From: Chlorokybus atmophyticus
Lineage: Eukaryota; Streptophyta; Chlorokybophyceae; Chlorokybales; Chlorokybaceae
Assembly (NCBI GenBank): GCA_009103225.1
Contig: RHPI01001037.1
Location: 596,487 to 660,486, forward strand
DNA: 64,000 bases
Direction: 5' to 3'
Every line of letters begins with the position of its first letter. Within the stretch, counting starts at the first letter, position 1. A program made the translations under genes and the position numbers. Positions 14,501 through 26,554 of this stretch are shown here, piece after piece. Under the pieces are notes generated by a model. That model did no database searches and was not told the DNA's origin. It saw only the letters and a program-made list of their open reading frames with translations.

Positions 14501-17500
14501 CAGGCACACTTGGATAAACCTCAGCGCTTGCTTCCGGTAGTGAGCTTCGCCCGGGGCGAGCACAGCTGCCTTTGCAAGAACAACACACCGGTCCAGAGGC
14601 ACGAGGAATGACGTGCTCGGCTCGAACGTGAGAACAAGGCGCAAGCCGTGCTCAGGATTGTCTTTGCATTCTAATTGCAAGGCATCCTTGAGGAAGCGCC
14701 TGTTGCGGCCGCCGAGTTTGCCCAACAGCTGCAATGCCTTAGCGCCAAACAGGTACGGAAGGGGCCGCAGGTGCTTTAGTAGTGCGAGAATCAGGTCCGG
14801 CATCACGTGCGCCATGTTGGGCTCAAGGAATTTTGGGTTCAAGCTGTCCACCCAATACTCTAACGTTCGCAACCCGAGCTGCACAAGCTCGTCGTTGCCG
14901 TTGAGAGCCATCACGAGGGGCTGCATCAGACGCGACAGATAAGACAGCAGCGTGCTGAGCAAAGCCGGCAGCGTTAAGCACAGCTCGACGAGAACATCCT
15001 GCAGCTTCGCGGCGGGCGGACCTGACAGCATGCCCAGAAGACAAGCCAAGCACGGCTGCAACACTGACAGGAACTCGCGATGGATCAAGTCGAACTTGCC
15101 GCCAGCCAGCGCTCGGAACATTGCGCGCAGCAACTGGATAAGGACAAGCGGAGCCCAATCAGCACAAAAAGCCACGAGCAATGCAGCTTGGCCATATATA
15201 CAGAGTGGCAATGTTACCTGCATGTAACCAGAGCAGTCTGGAAGCTCTGATGCGCTTTTAATGCATGCTTCTACTATGGGTACTACGTGCGGACGGAGAA
15301 CAACCTGCGAGAGTAGTACAGGAAGTTCAGTTGCTACATCCTGGACTCAGCATGCACCGCCACAGTACAGGCAAGCTCACCTGGGTGTCAGGGTACTTCA
15401 CTACGGCCTTAAACACAAGTGTGAAGAGTTTCAACTGCAGCTTGGCGGCAGGACATTCAGGTGTCCGCAATGTGTCCAGACGTGCAGATACCAAATGGTT
15501 CAACACAACATCCATGAAGAACCTGCAAACCACAAGCTGTTACAGAAAACTACAACAGGTCCACAAGAGCGCCTGCAATTTGTCATGACCAGCACAGATA
15601 GTGCACCTGGCACTGTTGGGATGCTGCACGAGCATGTTTGCGGCGAGCTGTATGAGATGTTCGTTCTGAAGCATGCAGTCGAATATGGAGTCCATGCGAA
15701 CGCTGAACAAGTCCAGGACGTTGCGGGACTCCATAACCGTGAACATCTGCGCGTAGTGCTGGAGCAGGTCGTCCTCTTTGCTGTCGACAATCAAGGCCAG
15801 GCATCGGAGACCACTTGTCAACAGCCCTGAAGCGGTGGTCACTTCTTCCTCAATCATGCCTTTCGGTAAGGCGGCGGCGGCAGCGGCGGCGGCGGCGGCA
15901 GCTTCATCAGGGCTTGCTGCTGCCAGCTGCTGTCCCAGTGGTTTGTTGAAGTATGTCATACTCCACAACAGTGTTTTCATCCCTGCGCAGAAAAAGTGTT
16001 GAACTCGACTTTGGGTAGATCCGTACACAAGTCACAAACTCCAAGTTGCGACTTGCTACATAAAATCCAAACAGTGCTGACAAAGGCAACATACCCATGA
16101 TAAGAGTTTTGAGCAGTACCCTGCAGTCACTCAATTCCTTAGAATGGTCCACAGCCTGTTGTGTATGCAGCACCACGCCCTGAAAATGGTGCAATCTTCA
16201 GGGCGGACACCTTCATCATACCATGACCGGCAACAAGATGCAGTTGCTTGTAATGGTGAAAAGAAAGCATCAACTGTTTCTGTGTACCATAACAACAATG
16301 ACTACCTGCGCACTCCCATCCTCTGTGGGTTTGGAGTCATCACCAGCCTTATGTTCACCGGTTGGCTGTTCTGCTGCTGCCACATCTTTCAAAAGCTACA
16401 CAGCCCGGAGCATCAATACTTATGACTGCGACGTACCGGATATATACTTGCACACAGTGCCTGACATCCAAATTAGTAAAGGGGTTGTACCTTGGGCAGA
16501 AGGAGTTTGAGTGTGCCAAACTTGCTCACAAAGCAGTACAGGATCCGTCCAAGCAGCAACCTGCCATCATTCTTTCCCAACACGTCTGTCCGTCGCGTGA
16601 ATATGCTTTCCACCTGCAGGAGACCATGGCCATCATGCATCGCACGTGATTGTGAACAGTGTCAAGACGTCATGCATGGTCGTAAATGACAATACCCAAG
16701 TAAACGTGCTCACCAGGTTCAGCATCAGCCGCACACAAGTAGTCTGCACGCTTGTGGGCAGCGTAGTATCATGCACATTACGAGAGAAGAGGTATACAAT
16801 CCGCGACAGCTGCATGCTACAAAGAGTGAGAACCTGTACACGGTCGCCTTCATGCAATAGAGTACATAGTCTCCTATGTGACAAATGGAAGAGGTGTGGC
16901 AAGGTTACACCCATCACCTGTGGCAAAGTTAGCTCCAGACGTATATGGTGGATCAATTCAGCCAGCAAGCTGTAAGCGAGTGGCCGCAAAGTCTCATAGC
17001 AAGCACGGCCTGTGCCGACAAGCACCCTGCCAAGACCGTCCATAAGCATGCTGCAAGACATTACAACTACTGCAGCACACATTGCAACAACGAGCGAAGG
17101 ACATCAGCAAGCCATGACACAAGATCACTTGCCTCTCATCCAACAACGTATCAAGATGGCGTTTGAAACCTCTGCGAAAATCGGTAGCCAGTACATGCCT
17201 GGTCGCAACAAGTAATTCCTGCAAAAGAGAAATGGTGGGTCACACGGGTTAACATTCACGCGCAAGAGCACACAACAAGACCATATCTGTGATATCAATC
17301 TGTCCTCTGTGACGCAAGCATTGCGAAGAGAAATCATACATGCAGCAGTGCCACCAAACCTTGCGTATCGCTACGGAGTCTGGACATGTCATAAGCAACT
17401 CAACAACGCTTTTGGACACAATCTCCTCGTGCTGGCGCAAAACGTCCGTGTAGCTCCTCAGCAAATAGGTCAGGAACGACACAGTCTGAGATACACACAA

Positions 17501-18733
17501 CCGATCAGTTGCAACCAGTTGCAAGTCACATGCCACCTACACCAGTGTGAAGGTGTGCTAGACAACACACCTTGACTTGAGCAGCTTTCATGTCAGCATA
17601 GTGCTGTTTGAGATGCGCTGGCACTGCTTGAGGCCCAGTGATTGATATAGCGTCGACCATGCGGGGGAGCAGGCGTGCAATGTTGGGTTGGCTGAAGTTG
17701 GGGTACAGCTGGAACAGAAACATGACGATGAGCGGGCATTCCGTAATCACTTTGAATGAATGCGACGAAGTGGGAAGCTCCGTGCTTCCACCGGCAGAGC
17801 CCGGTCTCGTGCCCGAGATGAGACCAAGGTCACTGCTCTGACTGCCAAACTGAGCCGGCGCAGGATGATCCCTCTCAAAGAAGTTCACCACCGTTCCTTG
17901 GAAGTTCTGATAAATCTGGGACACAACACAAAAACAGGCCGTTTCGCTACCATTTTACAAACACAGAAACCCAAACAAAATCACACTATCACAACTGCAC
18001 CACCTGAAACGCAGCATAAATGTACGCAAACTTAGCATGCAAACCTTGCAAACAAACTCCAGGAAGGGCGGCACTTCATTTTCAAGGGAGGGGCGGAAGT
18101 TCTTGTGAAGGTCGAAGATGATGCGAAGGCAGATGAGGGCGTTGTCCTCGTTGTCGACGTCGAGCACATGCATGCTGAGCTTGAGCAGGTCGGGCACGAA
18201 CGGCCGAAGCACCTCGTTATGGGGCAGCCTATTGAGGATCTCCAGCAGGACGTTGCGCAGCTTGTGCTCCAGGTTCTCCGCTGTCTTCTGAGGGCTGGTC
18301 TTCATCAACAGCTGGCATACCGGCCGGCAGAAGCTGCTCAGAAAATTGGGGTACTCCGACGTGTGAACCACCTCTATTATGTCCCTGATTTCCGTCGCTG
18401 CTTGCAGACGCTGCGGGATAGCTGAGACAGCATGTCAAGGCGACGCAATCTCTAATGAAAGGGACAAACTAAAAACGACCAAAGCAAGCTGCTGTGAGCC
18501 ATCCTGACAAAACCGTTGAAAGCCTGATCATGCTGTGTTATGAGCACATGCAGCTTGATGAATCTGAGAGAGTTAGTTGCTTGAGAATTGTGCTTGTGCA
18601 GCCGCAGCACCAAGAGCAGCATCCACATGCAAGTAAAAACGAACAGCTAGGGAGGATTGTAAACAATGAGGATACGCATGTTGGGGTCCAGCAGGCGCTG
18701 CGCATGCGCCTCATAGCTGTTGGGGGGCACCAT
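2386..18733 (-). CDS. TRRAP: TRA1/TRRAP, giant PIKK-family pseudokinase scaffold of SAGA and NuA4
   Basis: TRRAP/Tra1 is the activator-binding scaffold of the SAGA and NuA4 histone acetyltransferase complexes in the nucleus. The gene has many exons. Exon 1 (18733-18676) starts MVPPNSYEAHAQRLLDPNM and splices to 18421-18045 (IPQRLQAATEIRDIIEVVHT, then EHKLRNVLLEILNRLP and NALICLRIIFDLHKNFRP), which matches plant Tra1 N-termini. HEAT/TPR-type helical exons fill about 17.9-5.2 kb, including a long open exon at 15.2-13.6 kb. The PIKK-like domain is at about 4.0-2.6 kb. The loop expected to carry the GDRHxxN catalytic motif reads MRIGGRAPNKILF, and the DFG position reads MDFHP, so it is a pseudokinase as in the family. 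The final exon ends ELVEAALSPKNLCMMEPT WHPWF, a textbook FATC tail, with stop TGA at 2388-2386. The donor feeding that last exon (near 2600) is unresolved. A poly-Ala run at about 15865-15905 comes from GGC codons. Confidence 0.93.
15865..15905. repeat. GGC/GCC triplet repeat coding poly-alanine in TRRAP
   Basis: A nearly pure GGC run on the plus strand is read on the minus strand as about eleven alanines followed by LPKGMIEEEV. It lies inside an open TRRAP exon and is probably a length-variable linker between helical repeats. Confidence 0.8.
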
Positions 18734-19788
18734 ATTGTCGTCTGTTCGGGTCACGTCAGGCCTGACGGCCGGCCGTCTGTACTCAAATCATCGTACAATG
18801 AGCCTGAGAACAGCAATGGCAGACCATGCGCACACTCAACGTCGCCGTCGCCCGGACGACGGCTTTCCCGCCCAACTCCTACCGGCCCACCCCACCAAGC
18901 GCTGGTGCCGCCAGAGGCGGGTGAGTTGCCCATTCGCAATCAAAACCCTAATCTGAGACTCACGTCGATGGACTCGCTGTCAGATCCAAACCTTTCGGAG
19001 TGCACAGTACGCATGCCATACAACGATGGTTGCAGTGCCGCACACTATGCTGCACACACAGACACAGCATCCAGCACACGCACACACGATGCCAGCACAA
19101 ACTCACACACAAATATGCACACAGCATTTCCGCACAGCATGCACACAAACACACGTACTTTGCACACAAACAACTCTCCATTGAATCTTGTGTATGCAGC
19201 TCTTACCCTCAGCGTTCTTTATACACACGCACGCACTCAAACACGCACCCACGCATTGAACGCATGCACACTTGCTAGCATGTGGTGTTGCATACTCAGT
19301 ACATGCGTTGCATGCTGCAAATGCCGTCGCCATTGTTTTGTACACACATCTAAGACAGCAAAACCACACAAACAGGCTCGAGCACACACATTCCATTGCA
19401 TTGCATTGCAATCGATTGGATTAGATTGGATTCGATTAAGTTTGATCACATGCAATCCAAGCTTCAATTTTTGCCGTAAAAGTCTTTTTATGTTTTATAT
19501 TTAGTCTAACCAAAGGTGCTCGCTAAGGGTAGTAATACCTATGCGAGGAGAAGGATTAAAAGATTAATTATTCGTAGCAGCGCTGTTTTGCACAAATATT
19601 AGGGACTGTTTGGTTTGGTGCAACCTTTCTGCACTGCAGTGTAGCGCAATGGTAAATCACTTAATTGCGCAGTTGTCATCTAATATTCAGCATCGATGGC
19701 TGTATATAATTATAAAAAGGTTGCGCTGCTAACACTTCATTCTGGTTTTCTATTAGATTGCATTTCATCCAGTGGTAGTTAGCAGTAC
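18734..19788. other. TRRAP upstream region with CA-rich tract
   Basis: This 1-kb region precedes the TRRAP start codon and ends at the DNA transposon. From about 19040 to 19260 it is dominated by imperfect ACAC/ACGC repeats, which open a long but meaningless plus-strand frame. The end (19480-19790) is AT-rich. It presumably contains the TRRAP promoter; no specific element could be recognised. Confidence 0.5.
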
Positions 19789-19790
19789 TA

Positions 19791-19815
19791 GGGTAAGGTG
19801 CCCTAACTTCGGACA
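19791..19815 (+). repeat. Left terminal inverted repeat of the pogo-like transposon
   Basis: 25 bp, the perfect reverse complement of 23559-23583, preceded by TA. Confidence 0.96.
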
Positions 19816-20362
19816 GACCCTAACTTCGGACAGTTGCCTTGTTGACGTGCAAAATATACTGTAGAATCTACATTGGGCGGCCAATTGGCTTGAAATTTGG
19901 TGAGGTGTTGTGATTGGTCACAATGAGCCTGCTACTAGTTCTAGACACCAATCCGAGCTGTTTTGACCCGCCAAAATACAAATAGTTTAAAATTTTGGCG
20001 CTGGTTTGCATGGTTATTGTTAACTTTGAACTATCGCCAATAAGGACTGAGGTGGGATTTGGCGGTGGGGTTTTTTGCATATAGTAGATCATGTGATTAC
20101 CTTCGCAATGAATCTATGCGCAGCCAAATCGACCAATCAGCCGCCAAGTTATGGGCCATAAAGGTAGCATGTGCAAAAAGCTTACGCGTTAGGTGAAATA
20201 TCAAAATGGTGATAGCAACGAGGGAAGCTAACTGATGGCGGTGTGTTACATTGTAAAAGTAGTCAACATGCAAGGGCTATCATATATAAGGCCTAGTGTG
20301 GTGCTTCAAGCCACATTCAAGTGTGTGTGTTAGGGTGCTGTCGTGGTGGTGGTGTTGCAAAC

Positions 20363-23021
20363 ATGGTGCGGACACGAGCAGCATGCAGTCTTAAGAGCGG
20401 CAGTCAACATAGCAATGTCACCAACAACTCCGGGGTAAGTTGCAACTCAAGTACATGTGCATTGCATTGCATGCAAGCTAGGCTGTCTATGCTATGCTAT
20501 GCTATGCTATGGTATTGCTGGCTGGCTGGACCAGTCAGAGAGATTGGGTCAGCCACGAGTGCTGCCATAGCTTCTCTCATCACCCTGATGTATGTATAGG
20601 CCCCAAAGGACCGCACCCCTCAAGCCAGGCGCAAGCGTAAGCAACCCCCCACGCCAACTGCACCAGCAAAGGGCAAGGCTACACGCAACCTCAAGGCTCA
20701 AGACCTACGCTCTCTAGTGCAGGCTAAGGGCCTCAAGTATGCCATGTACTCACGCAACTCAACTCTTCTTGAGAAGATGATGGCCGCCTGTGAGCTGATC
20801 AGGACTGGCGAGAGAGGATTGCGTGAGGCAGCTGACGATATCGGAGTCCCCAAGTCCACTCTCAGTGATTACTTCAGAAACCCTGCCAAGTTTAATGACC
20901 CACGCCAGCCTGGTCGCATTCCCATCCTCGCTGCAAGTGAAGAAGATCAACTGGTTATCTGGGTGACGGACATGTGCAAGCACGCCACTTCTGTCACCGT
21001 AGCTGCACTGCAACACAGGGTAAGTCTTGAATAGATGCAATTCAGTGCAGCAATCGACACTGGATGTGTTTACAGGTGATAACACTTCTAGAGGGAGCGG
21101 AGGAGAGGCTGAGGAGGTTTGGCGAGAACAAAATCCCTGGCAAGAAATGGTGTCGCCTATTCCTGTCACGGCACAACCTCAGCATGAGAGTAGCAGAGGG
21201 TCTAGACCGCCGCCGTTGGCAATGGGCGACCCCAGGAGCTGTGCACTCTTTCTTCCATCTGTATGAGCGCCTGGTAGAGGACCTGAAACTCACTCCCTCA
21301 CGCATCTGGAATGCGGATGAGACAGGGCTGGAACCAGACAACTTGGGGACTGTGAAGGTGGTGGCTCCCCGTGGTTTCAGAAATCCATACCACAGACTCT
21401 GTGGCAATAGAGAACATATGAGCATCATGGCTTGTGTGAACGCCGCTGGTGCTCACATGCCCCCCCTGTACATCTGCAAAGGCAAGCATGTGACCATGGA
21501 TTGGTTAGAAGATGCCCCCCCCGGCAGTGGCCTTGCTATGCAGGTACCTGCCATGTGCATGTGCATATGCATGTACATGTGACAATGCACTAACATGCAC
21601 TTGTGTGACACACAGGAGAACGCATACATGACACACGAAATATTTCAGCAATGGTTTCAGCTGTTTATGGACAACATACCTGGCGGTGCTTCTTCAGAAC
21701 CCATGCTTTCTACTTGTGGACGGACACTCTTCCAGAATCAACCCTGACATGCTGGAACAAGCTGCTGAGAACGGAGTGCACATCTTGACCTTTCCACCGC
21801 ATCTCACCCATCTCATGCAGGTATGAAAGCCTGCTGTACAACTGCTATAGGGACCATGCACTTTCATAAGTTGCCAGCACATTGCACAGCTCACAAACAC
21901 ATGGTCACCTTGCAGGTACTCGACGTCAGCTGCTTTCGCAGCTTCAAGCAGGCGTACAAGCACCAGTATGTTCGTGTCATGGCCTCCAACCCCAACTTGA
22001 AGATGTGTAAAAAGATCTTAATCCAACTGACTGCCAACCCTTTCCTGACGGCCATGAGTCCTGCCAACATCATAGCTGGCTTCCGCAAAACAGGTAACCC
22101 TGCGATGCAATCCCTTGGTCAGTCATAATTAGAATGAGTGCACAGTGATGCATGCACAGTCTCATTCTCAGTGCCAACTCATGCAAGGTTATGCACAAGC
22201 ATGCACAGTAGCAGCCTTCGGTTCCTTGCAGTGTCTACTAGCTCTTATGCTTGTCTCACTTTGCAGGTCTCTGGCCGTTAAACATGCATGCCTTGGACGA
22301 CCGTCTGCATGATCCTGAGGACATGGAAGTCCAGCCAGAACCAGGCACCATCAGCCCAGCACTTTTGGAGGCCATGTTCACAGCCGAGTTTGGCCGTGAG
22401 GGAGACGAAGAAGAGCAAACTCAAGACGTCGACAACAACAACTCGCAAGTACCTGATTTTCTAGAGGAGGAGGAGGTGGGCACGGAGGAAGTTCTGCCTG
22501 GACAACTCAGAGCTCAGGCCAGAGGACCCTCATACATGCGTGCCGCCACCATCCTCACCAGCCCCGAGATCATCCAACATCTGCGTGAACGCGCTGTTGA
22601 GAAGGAGCGCCTTGAGGCACGCAGGATTGCCAGGAAGGCAGATCTCAGGAGGAAGAGGGAAGAGGCAGCAGGAGAGAAGGCTGCGAAGGCCCAAGAGAAG
22701 GAAGTCCATGCACAGGAGAAGGCGGAGAGATTGAGGCAGAAAGCTGAAGCTAAGGCAGCTGCAGCAGCAGAGAAGCAGCACAAGAAGGCGGCGGCGAAGG
22801 AGGCCAAGAAGCTCGCAGCAACCCTGCGCAACACGGAGGTGGTTAGCAGTGACACCGAGGACGACACCCCAGCGACTGCAAGGCCATGGGCTGAGCTGGA
22901 GGAAGACGGCCTCACCTGTGCCGTCACGGCAAGACCAGCGCTGTCCAAGGCAACACTGGCAAAACACCGTGCATTCGCTCAAAGCAGAGGAGGCCTGCGC
23001 CTAGCAAAGATCCTGTACTAG
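20363..23021 (+). pseudogene. pogo/Tigger-like transposase (DDE), six exons, one frameshift
   Basis: Exons read 20363-20434, 20600-21019, 21076-21543, 21616-21820, 21916-22093 and 22267-23021, with GT-AG introns. Domains in order: a basic start (RRKRKQ); a psq-type helix-turn-helix (LREAADDIGVPKSTLSDYF); a CENPB-like second helix-turn-helix region; and the DDE core, with the first D in RIWNADETGLEPDN, the second in LLVDGHSSRINPDM and the third probably in VLDVSCFRSFK, preceded by the typical FPPHLTHLMQ. The C-terminus is a long charged Ala/Lys/Glu coiled coil (about 22590-22830). Exon 4 is 205 nt although both neighbouring phases require a multiple of three: the frame changes between IPGG and LLVDGH, so one base is in excess around 21683-21706. 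Either this copy is dead, or there is a sequencing error or unusual splice. Confidence 0.88.
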
Positions 23022-23558
23022 AACTAGCATGTGCATGCAGCTAGCCCTTCTGTAGATAGCGCGCAACATCTACCTTGTTTATACAAACATGCTTGACAAG
23101 CCTCTGCCCTTGCACGCCATGCTCACACGCTCTATGCATGCTGCATGCGCATGCACAGTTCTGCTCACACAACTCTGTGCACACCGCACATGCACACTGC
23201 ACAAGCCTTACCTCCGTCTCACGTGTGCGTAGAAGGCGCCGCCAATGCGCCACTGACCTTACAATCCAACCTCACGACAACAACAACACCCTCGCCACGA
23301 ACAGGCGCTCACCGCCGCCACAACCTCCTTGGGTCTTACAGCATACAGGCAATACTAGACTGTCCGAAGTTAGGCTCACTTTACTTTAGATCGCCTGCAC
23401 TGTTGACTGGTCTTTGCCGGAAGCTCACGGACGCATCTGATAGGCTAAAAATACAAGGACAAGCTTGAGAGATAGGTCATCACACTAGCTTTCAACTAAG
23501 CCATCAATTGATTAAAACGGTGAAGTGCTCAGCTAACGGTGACCTTACTAGTGTAAAG

Positions 23559-23583
23559 TGTCCGAAGTTAGGGCACCTTACCC
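23559..23583 (-). repeat. Right terminal inverted repeat of the pogo-like transposon
   Basis: 25 bp, the perfect reverse complement of 19791-19815, followed by TA at 23584-23585. Confidence 0.96.
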
Positions 23584-23585
23584 TA

Positions 23586-24324
23586 GCAGAACTTGGCTGC
23601 ATTGACAGCACCTTACTACGCTGCGCTGCGCCGACAGCAGCTGCGCACCTTAATATTATTAGGTTACAGAAAGAAAAAAGAGTATGCATTTATCGAAGCA
23701 AAACATATATATATATAAGTGTAGAGCAATGTCGTGTAGTCCATTGTTTTTTCTCTTACTGTGTCTTATTTTGCTCTTACTTTGTATACGCGTGCTCTTA
23801 CTTCATCTTAATTTTGAGTCTAAGCAAAAGATTACTTTAGCTACATAAAAAGCTCCTAAGCAATTTACTTAAAATCTTATAGTATGTGTACCCCAACCAT
23901 TTCGAGCGCAGCTAATTATAAAAATAATTATCTCTTTAATAACACACATATTAACATGCACACGGTATGGAGTCAGGTAGGAAATGCACACACCCACGCA
24001 TACAATTGGCAAGACAACAAGACAAAAGGGGCAAGCTTAATTACATTAGGGGCCTAAGTTAGGTGCTTTAATGGCTATGTGCAAATGTAAGGCGAGGCAG
24101 TGGGTATGAGCAAGCAGGCACTACAATCAAATAACATGTTACAACAAAGCATGCATACATGTCTAACGAGGTAGTGGTAGTATTGTGGTAGAATAATGGT
24201 TACGATATAGCACGGTAGTGATTGTGTGTAACTTTGTATACCAATGATGTAGTGTGGCTGTATGCATGTTGCATTTTTATGTGTCTGCATAACAGTACTT
24301 CACATATCTCACAATCAGCACGTA
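23586..24324. other. AT-rich spacer between transposons
   Basis: No gene or recognisable repeat was found. The region is A+T-rich, with short poly-A/T tracts and an ATATAT run near 23705. Confidence 0.5.
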
Positions 24325-24329
24325 CGCAC

Positions 24330-24408
24330 TGTCACAGCCCACTCGACCATAAAAGACTTGATGCTTTTATTGTCGATTTGTGGTCATTTAATGTACCTTC
24401 CCATTACA
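24330..24408 (-). repeat. Element C terminal repeat (3' side)
   Basis: 79 bp, plus strand beginning TGTCACAGCC and ending CCATTACA, so TG...CA in both directions. It is adjoined by the polypurine tract at 24409-24420. Confidence 0.8.
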
Positions 24409-24729
24409 TTCCCCCCACTTAAGAACGCCGACGTCCTCGGCAGCCCATGCTCAGCTGGGGAATCAGCCCAGGGGTTTGTTAAGGTCGGTCATCGGCCCCA
24501 CTGCCAAGGACCGGTCAATTTGGGCCCATACCGGTCAAGGCGCGCAAAGCGCTGCTGCCGGCCCCACACGTCGCATCGCGACATGCAGGTCGCGTCCTGC
24601 CGCGCGACTGAACGTTGGCGCAACTGCCATTAGGCCGGTCGCGATACATCGACGATGGCACATATAAGGTGACCATTTATGATGATAATGGATCGAGAAA
24701 CGACGACCGCAAAATTCGTGTGCAAGGCA

Positions 24730-24784
24730 GGAATCGGACCCGAGTCTCAAGCCCCGATAACCAATCTCACAGCCCACTCGACCA
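24730..24784 (-). promoter_or_regulatory. tRNA-like A box and B box spanning the repeat/PBS junction, element C
   Basis: On the minus strand TGGTCGAGTGG (24784-24774, inside the terminal repeat) fits the pol III A-box consensus TRGYNNAGYGG exactly. GGTCCGATTCC (24740-24730, just inside the primer site) is close to the B-box consensus. Start-to-start spacing is 44 nt, as in an ordinary tRNA gene. Function is inferred. Confidence 0.65.
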
Positions 24785-24833
24785 TAGAAGACTTTGTGCA
24801 TTTATTATTGATTTGTTGTATGTTATCGTTGCA
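24765..24833 (-). repeat. Element C terminal repeat (5' side)
   Basis: About 69 bp, strongly similar to 24330-24408 over its first 50 bp and diverged beyond. Its outer end GTTGCA abuts the target duplication CGCAC. Confidence 0.75.
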
Positions 24834-24838
24834 CGCAC

Positions 24839-25926
24839 CCACGAACACACAAACACAATCACGTGACTTCCCACGCTGAGAGTGGCAATTGCTGTCAAAC
24901 ATGGACCTGAGAGGCTGGCTAAGGGAGTGCTAGCTGCGTGCAATGCAAAGAGCAGCAATAATTGCAAGCAGGCGAGGTAGTACACGGAATATTTCCCGCA
25001 GATTAGCCCTAATCCGCATGTGCGGACCAGGGTCAAAGCACCCGATCCCGACGAGGGTCCCCCGCCTTGATCTGCACGCGGGGATTAGGGCTGGTCCCCG
25101 ACATACGTAATTGTCCTACGGTCCCCCAAAAACCGAACCAGGGTTGGTGACGCCAGTTAAACATAAGGCAATTACCTTTTATCGGTTGATGGTTCGTCAA
25201 GCTTAATTTACCCCTCGCCCCATGAAAAAGTGCACAGTCTCGGATGATTCGAGCCCAAGCGCGGAGCGTCTTCACCAGCCAATTTGCCATCGGCGATACA
25301 ACAACATTCGCTACCGGTCATCGGCACGTATACATTACATATATATCTTGTACAGTATTAGAGGTAGATAACCCTACTAAAACGATTCAACACCCGATCG
25401 CAGTAGCGATCGAGCTAAATCGCAATACCGACCGCGGCTAATGATATGTATTCGCTTACTTGGTCGCGGTCAAGCCCACCTTTTGCTCTTTTGCAGAGCA
25501 AAAAGGTTGGCTTGACCGCGGCCAAATACCCGGCCTTCATGCTGGAGCAAAAGGTGCGGCCTAACTATGGCTAACCGACCAAATTAGGCCACGGTCAGTT
25601 AGCCGACAGCCTAGATTCTCAAATACACCACCGCTAGCCGGTACGTGTGGCGCCCGGTTGCCGCAATATTAAAGCAGGCTTGGTTACGGCAACCGTATCT
25701 TTTTGTACCACTGATTCATAGGTGCGCAAGCCGCAGGGGGCGCGACCAGCCCTGGTCCGCTCAATTGGACCATGCCATCCGGCTTCGGGACCGGACCACC
25801 AGTGGCCCGGTCACGCCAAACCGATCGCGACACTGGTACGCTACATGGTACTGGACGTGGTCTGCGGGCACCGTACGGCTGGTCTGCGCGTAAAAACCCC
25901 TTTGTAGGGTGAGGCTGCAGCACATG
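24839..25926. other. Gene-free repeat-like DNA with a fold-back
   Basis: No coding exon recognised. It contains GC-rich repetitive-looking stretches (CCGGTC and GGTCGCG motifs also seen inside the mini elements) and the fold-back at 25462-25523. It may be the remains of older elements. Confidence 0.45.
25462..25523. repeat. Fold-back inverted repeat
   Basis: The left arm, 25462-25488 (GGTCGCGGTCAAGCC...), and right arm, 25496-25523, are reverse complements over about 26 of 28 positions, separated by 7 nt. It could form a strong hairpin and may be a miniature inverted-repeat remnant. No flanking target duplication was obvious. Confidence 0.75.
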
Positions 25927-26456
25927 TGATGTGTAACGATACTACTACTTACTTGCTGGTTGGGGCTTGGCAAACTTATGCACAAGCACGAAGGACTTAC
26001 ACCGGAAGTCCCACCAGCACCACGGTGCAAGGGAAGTTGCAGCAGCGCACCAAGGAAGGAGAGGATGACCACCAACCTCTCCACACAGCTCCAGCCCCAG
26101 GCATTCCCACGCCCAACACACCCACACACACCACACCACACACCACAAGAGATGAGGGGGAGAGCCCCTTCAACAGCTAACAACCAGGCACCCGACGCAC
26201 AAGTTGCCCTCTTGTAAGGCAAACACACATTAATGTTTTAATCACTACTAATTCCATTCCCACTCAAAGATTCAACTTAGCGTTTATTCCACATGGTGCT
26301 CTCGAGCTGGCACACACGATGTCCAAGGCCACCTAGGCCTTGTCACTATGCGCTGACCTTGTCTTAACAGACTGCACATTGGGAGTATTGAACCATCTCA
26401 GACTATCATGAAACAAACAATCCTACTTCGGAATCACCAACTCAGGCTCCCCTAGA

Positions 26457-26554
26457 TGTAACATCGGCGCCTTAATCACTAGGCTACGGCAGCAGAAGTC
26501 GCTGCCACAAGAGGAGCCAAATGCCGTTTAGCTATGTCCTACTATAGAATGACA
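26457..26554 (-). repeat. Element B terminal repeat (3' side)
   Basis: 98 bp. Contains the shared block GGCTACGGCAGCAGAAGTCG and the A-box-like TAGCCTAGTGA on the minus strand. Confidence 0.87.

Larger units (their letters stand above)
19791..23583 (+). mobile_element. pogo/Tigger-like DNA transposon, complete ends
   Basis: The element is 3,793 bp, bounded by 25-bp perfect terminal inverted repeats beginning GGGTAAGGTGCCCTAACTTC and flanked by TA dinucleotides (19789-19790 and 23584-23585), the target duplication used by the Tc1/mariner/pogo superfamily. The motif CCTAACTTCGGACAG is repeated just inside the left end (19803 and about 19821) and again in inverted orientation at about 23359, giving sub-terminal repeats. 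Inside is one transposase gene on the plus strand with five introns. One extra base in exon 4 suggests this copy no longer makes full-length transposase. Boundaries are certain from the sequence; the superfamily comes from the DDE motifs and TA duplication. Confidence 0.95.
24330..24833 (-). mobile_element. Mini LTR-type element C (TRIM-like) with tRNA-like promoter
   Basis: This is a 504-bp element on the minus strand with a perfect 5-bp target duplication CGCAC (24325-24329 and 24834-24838). Terminal direct repeats lie at 24330-24408 and 24765-24833; both carry CACAGCCCACTCGACCATA but drift apart towards the outer end. On the minus strand, one base after the 5' repeat comes TGGTTATCGGGG (24763-24752), a primer-binding-site-like sequence starting TGG. 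Just before the other repeat is the purine run AAGTGGGGGGAA (24420-24409), a polypurine tract. The 356-bp interior is GC-rich with no open frame. The layout is that of a terminal-repeat retrotransposon in miniature. Elements A and B share the layout and the A/B boxes. Confidence 0.85.

Noticed and set aside
18494-19504. Plus-strand open frame of 336 residues
   Set aside because: It runs through the TRRAP first exon on the opposite strand and through ACAC repeats; composition is repeat-driven and no domain is visible.
19801-19830. Telomere-like CCCTAA repeats
   Set aside because: Only two CCCTAA units occur, as part of the transposon's terminal and sub-terminal motif, not in tandem.
22514-22982. 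Minus-strand open frames of 144-150 residues
   Set aside because: They are shadows of the Ala/Lys/Glu coiled coil of the transposase on the plus strand.
24839-25926. A CRISPR array or other regular repeat array
   Set aside because: No regularly spaced direct repeats with unique spacers were found anywhere in the window, and the genome is eukaryotic.
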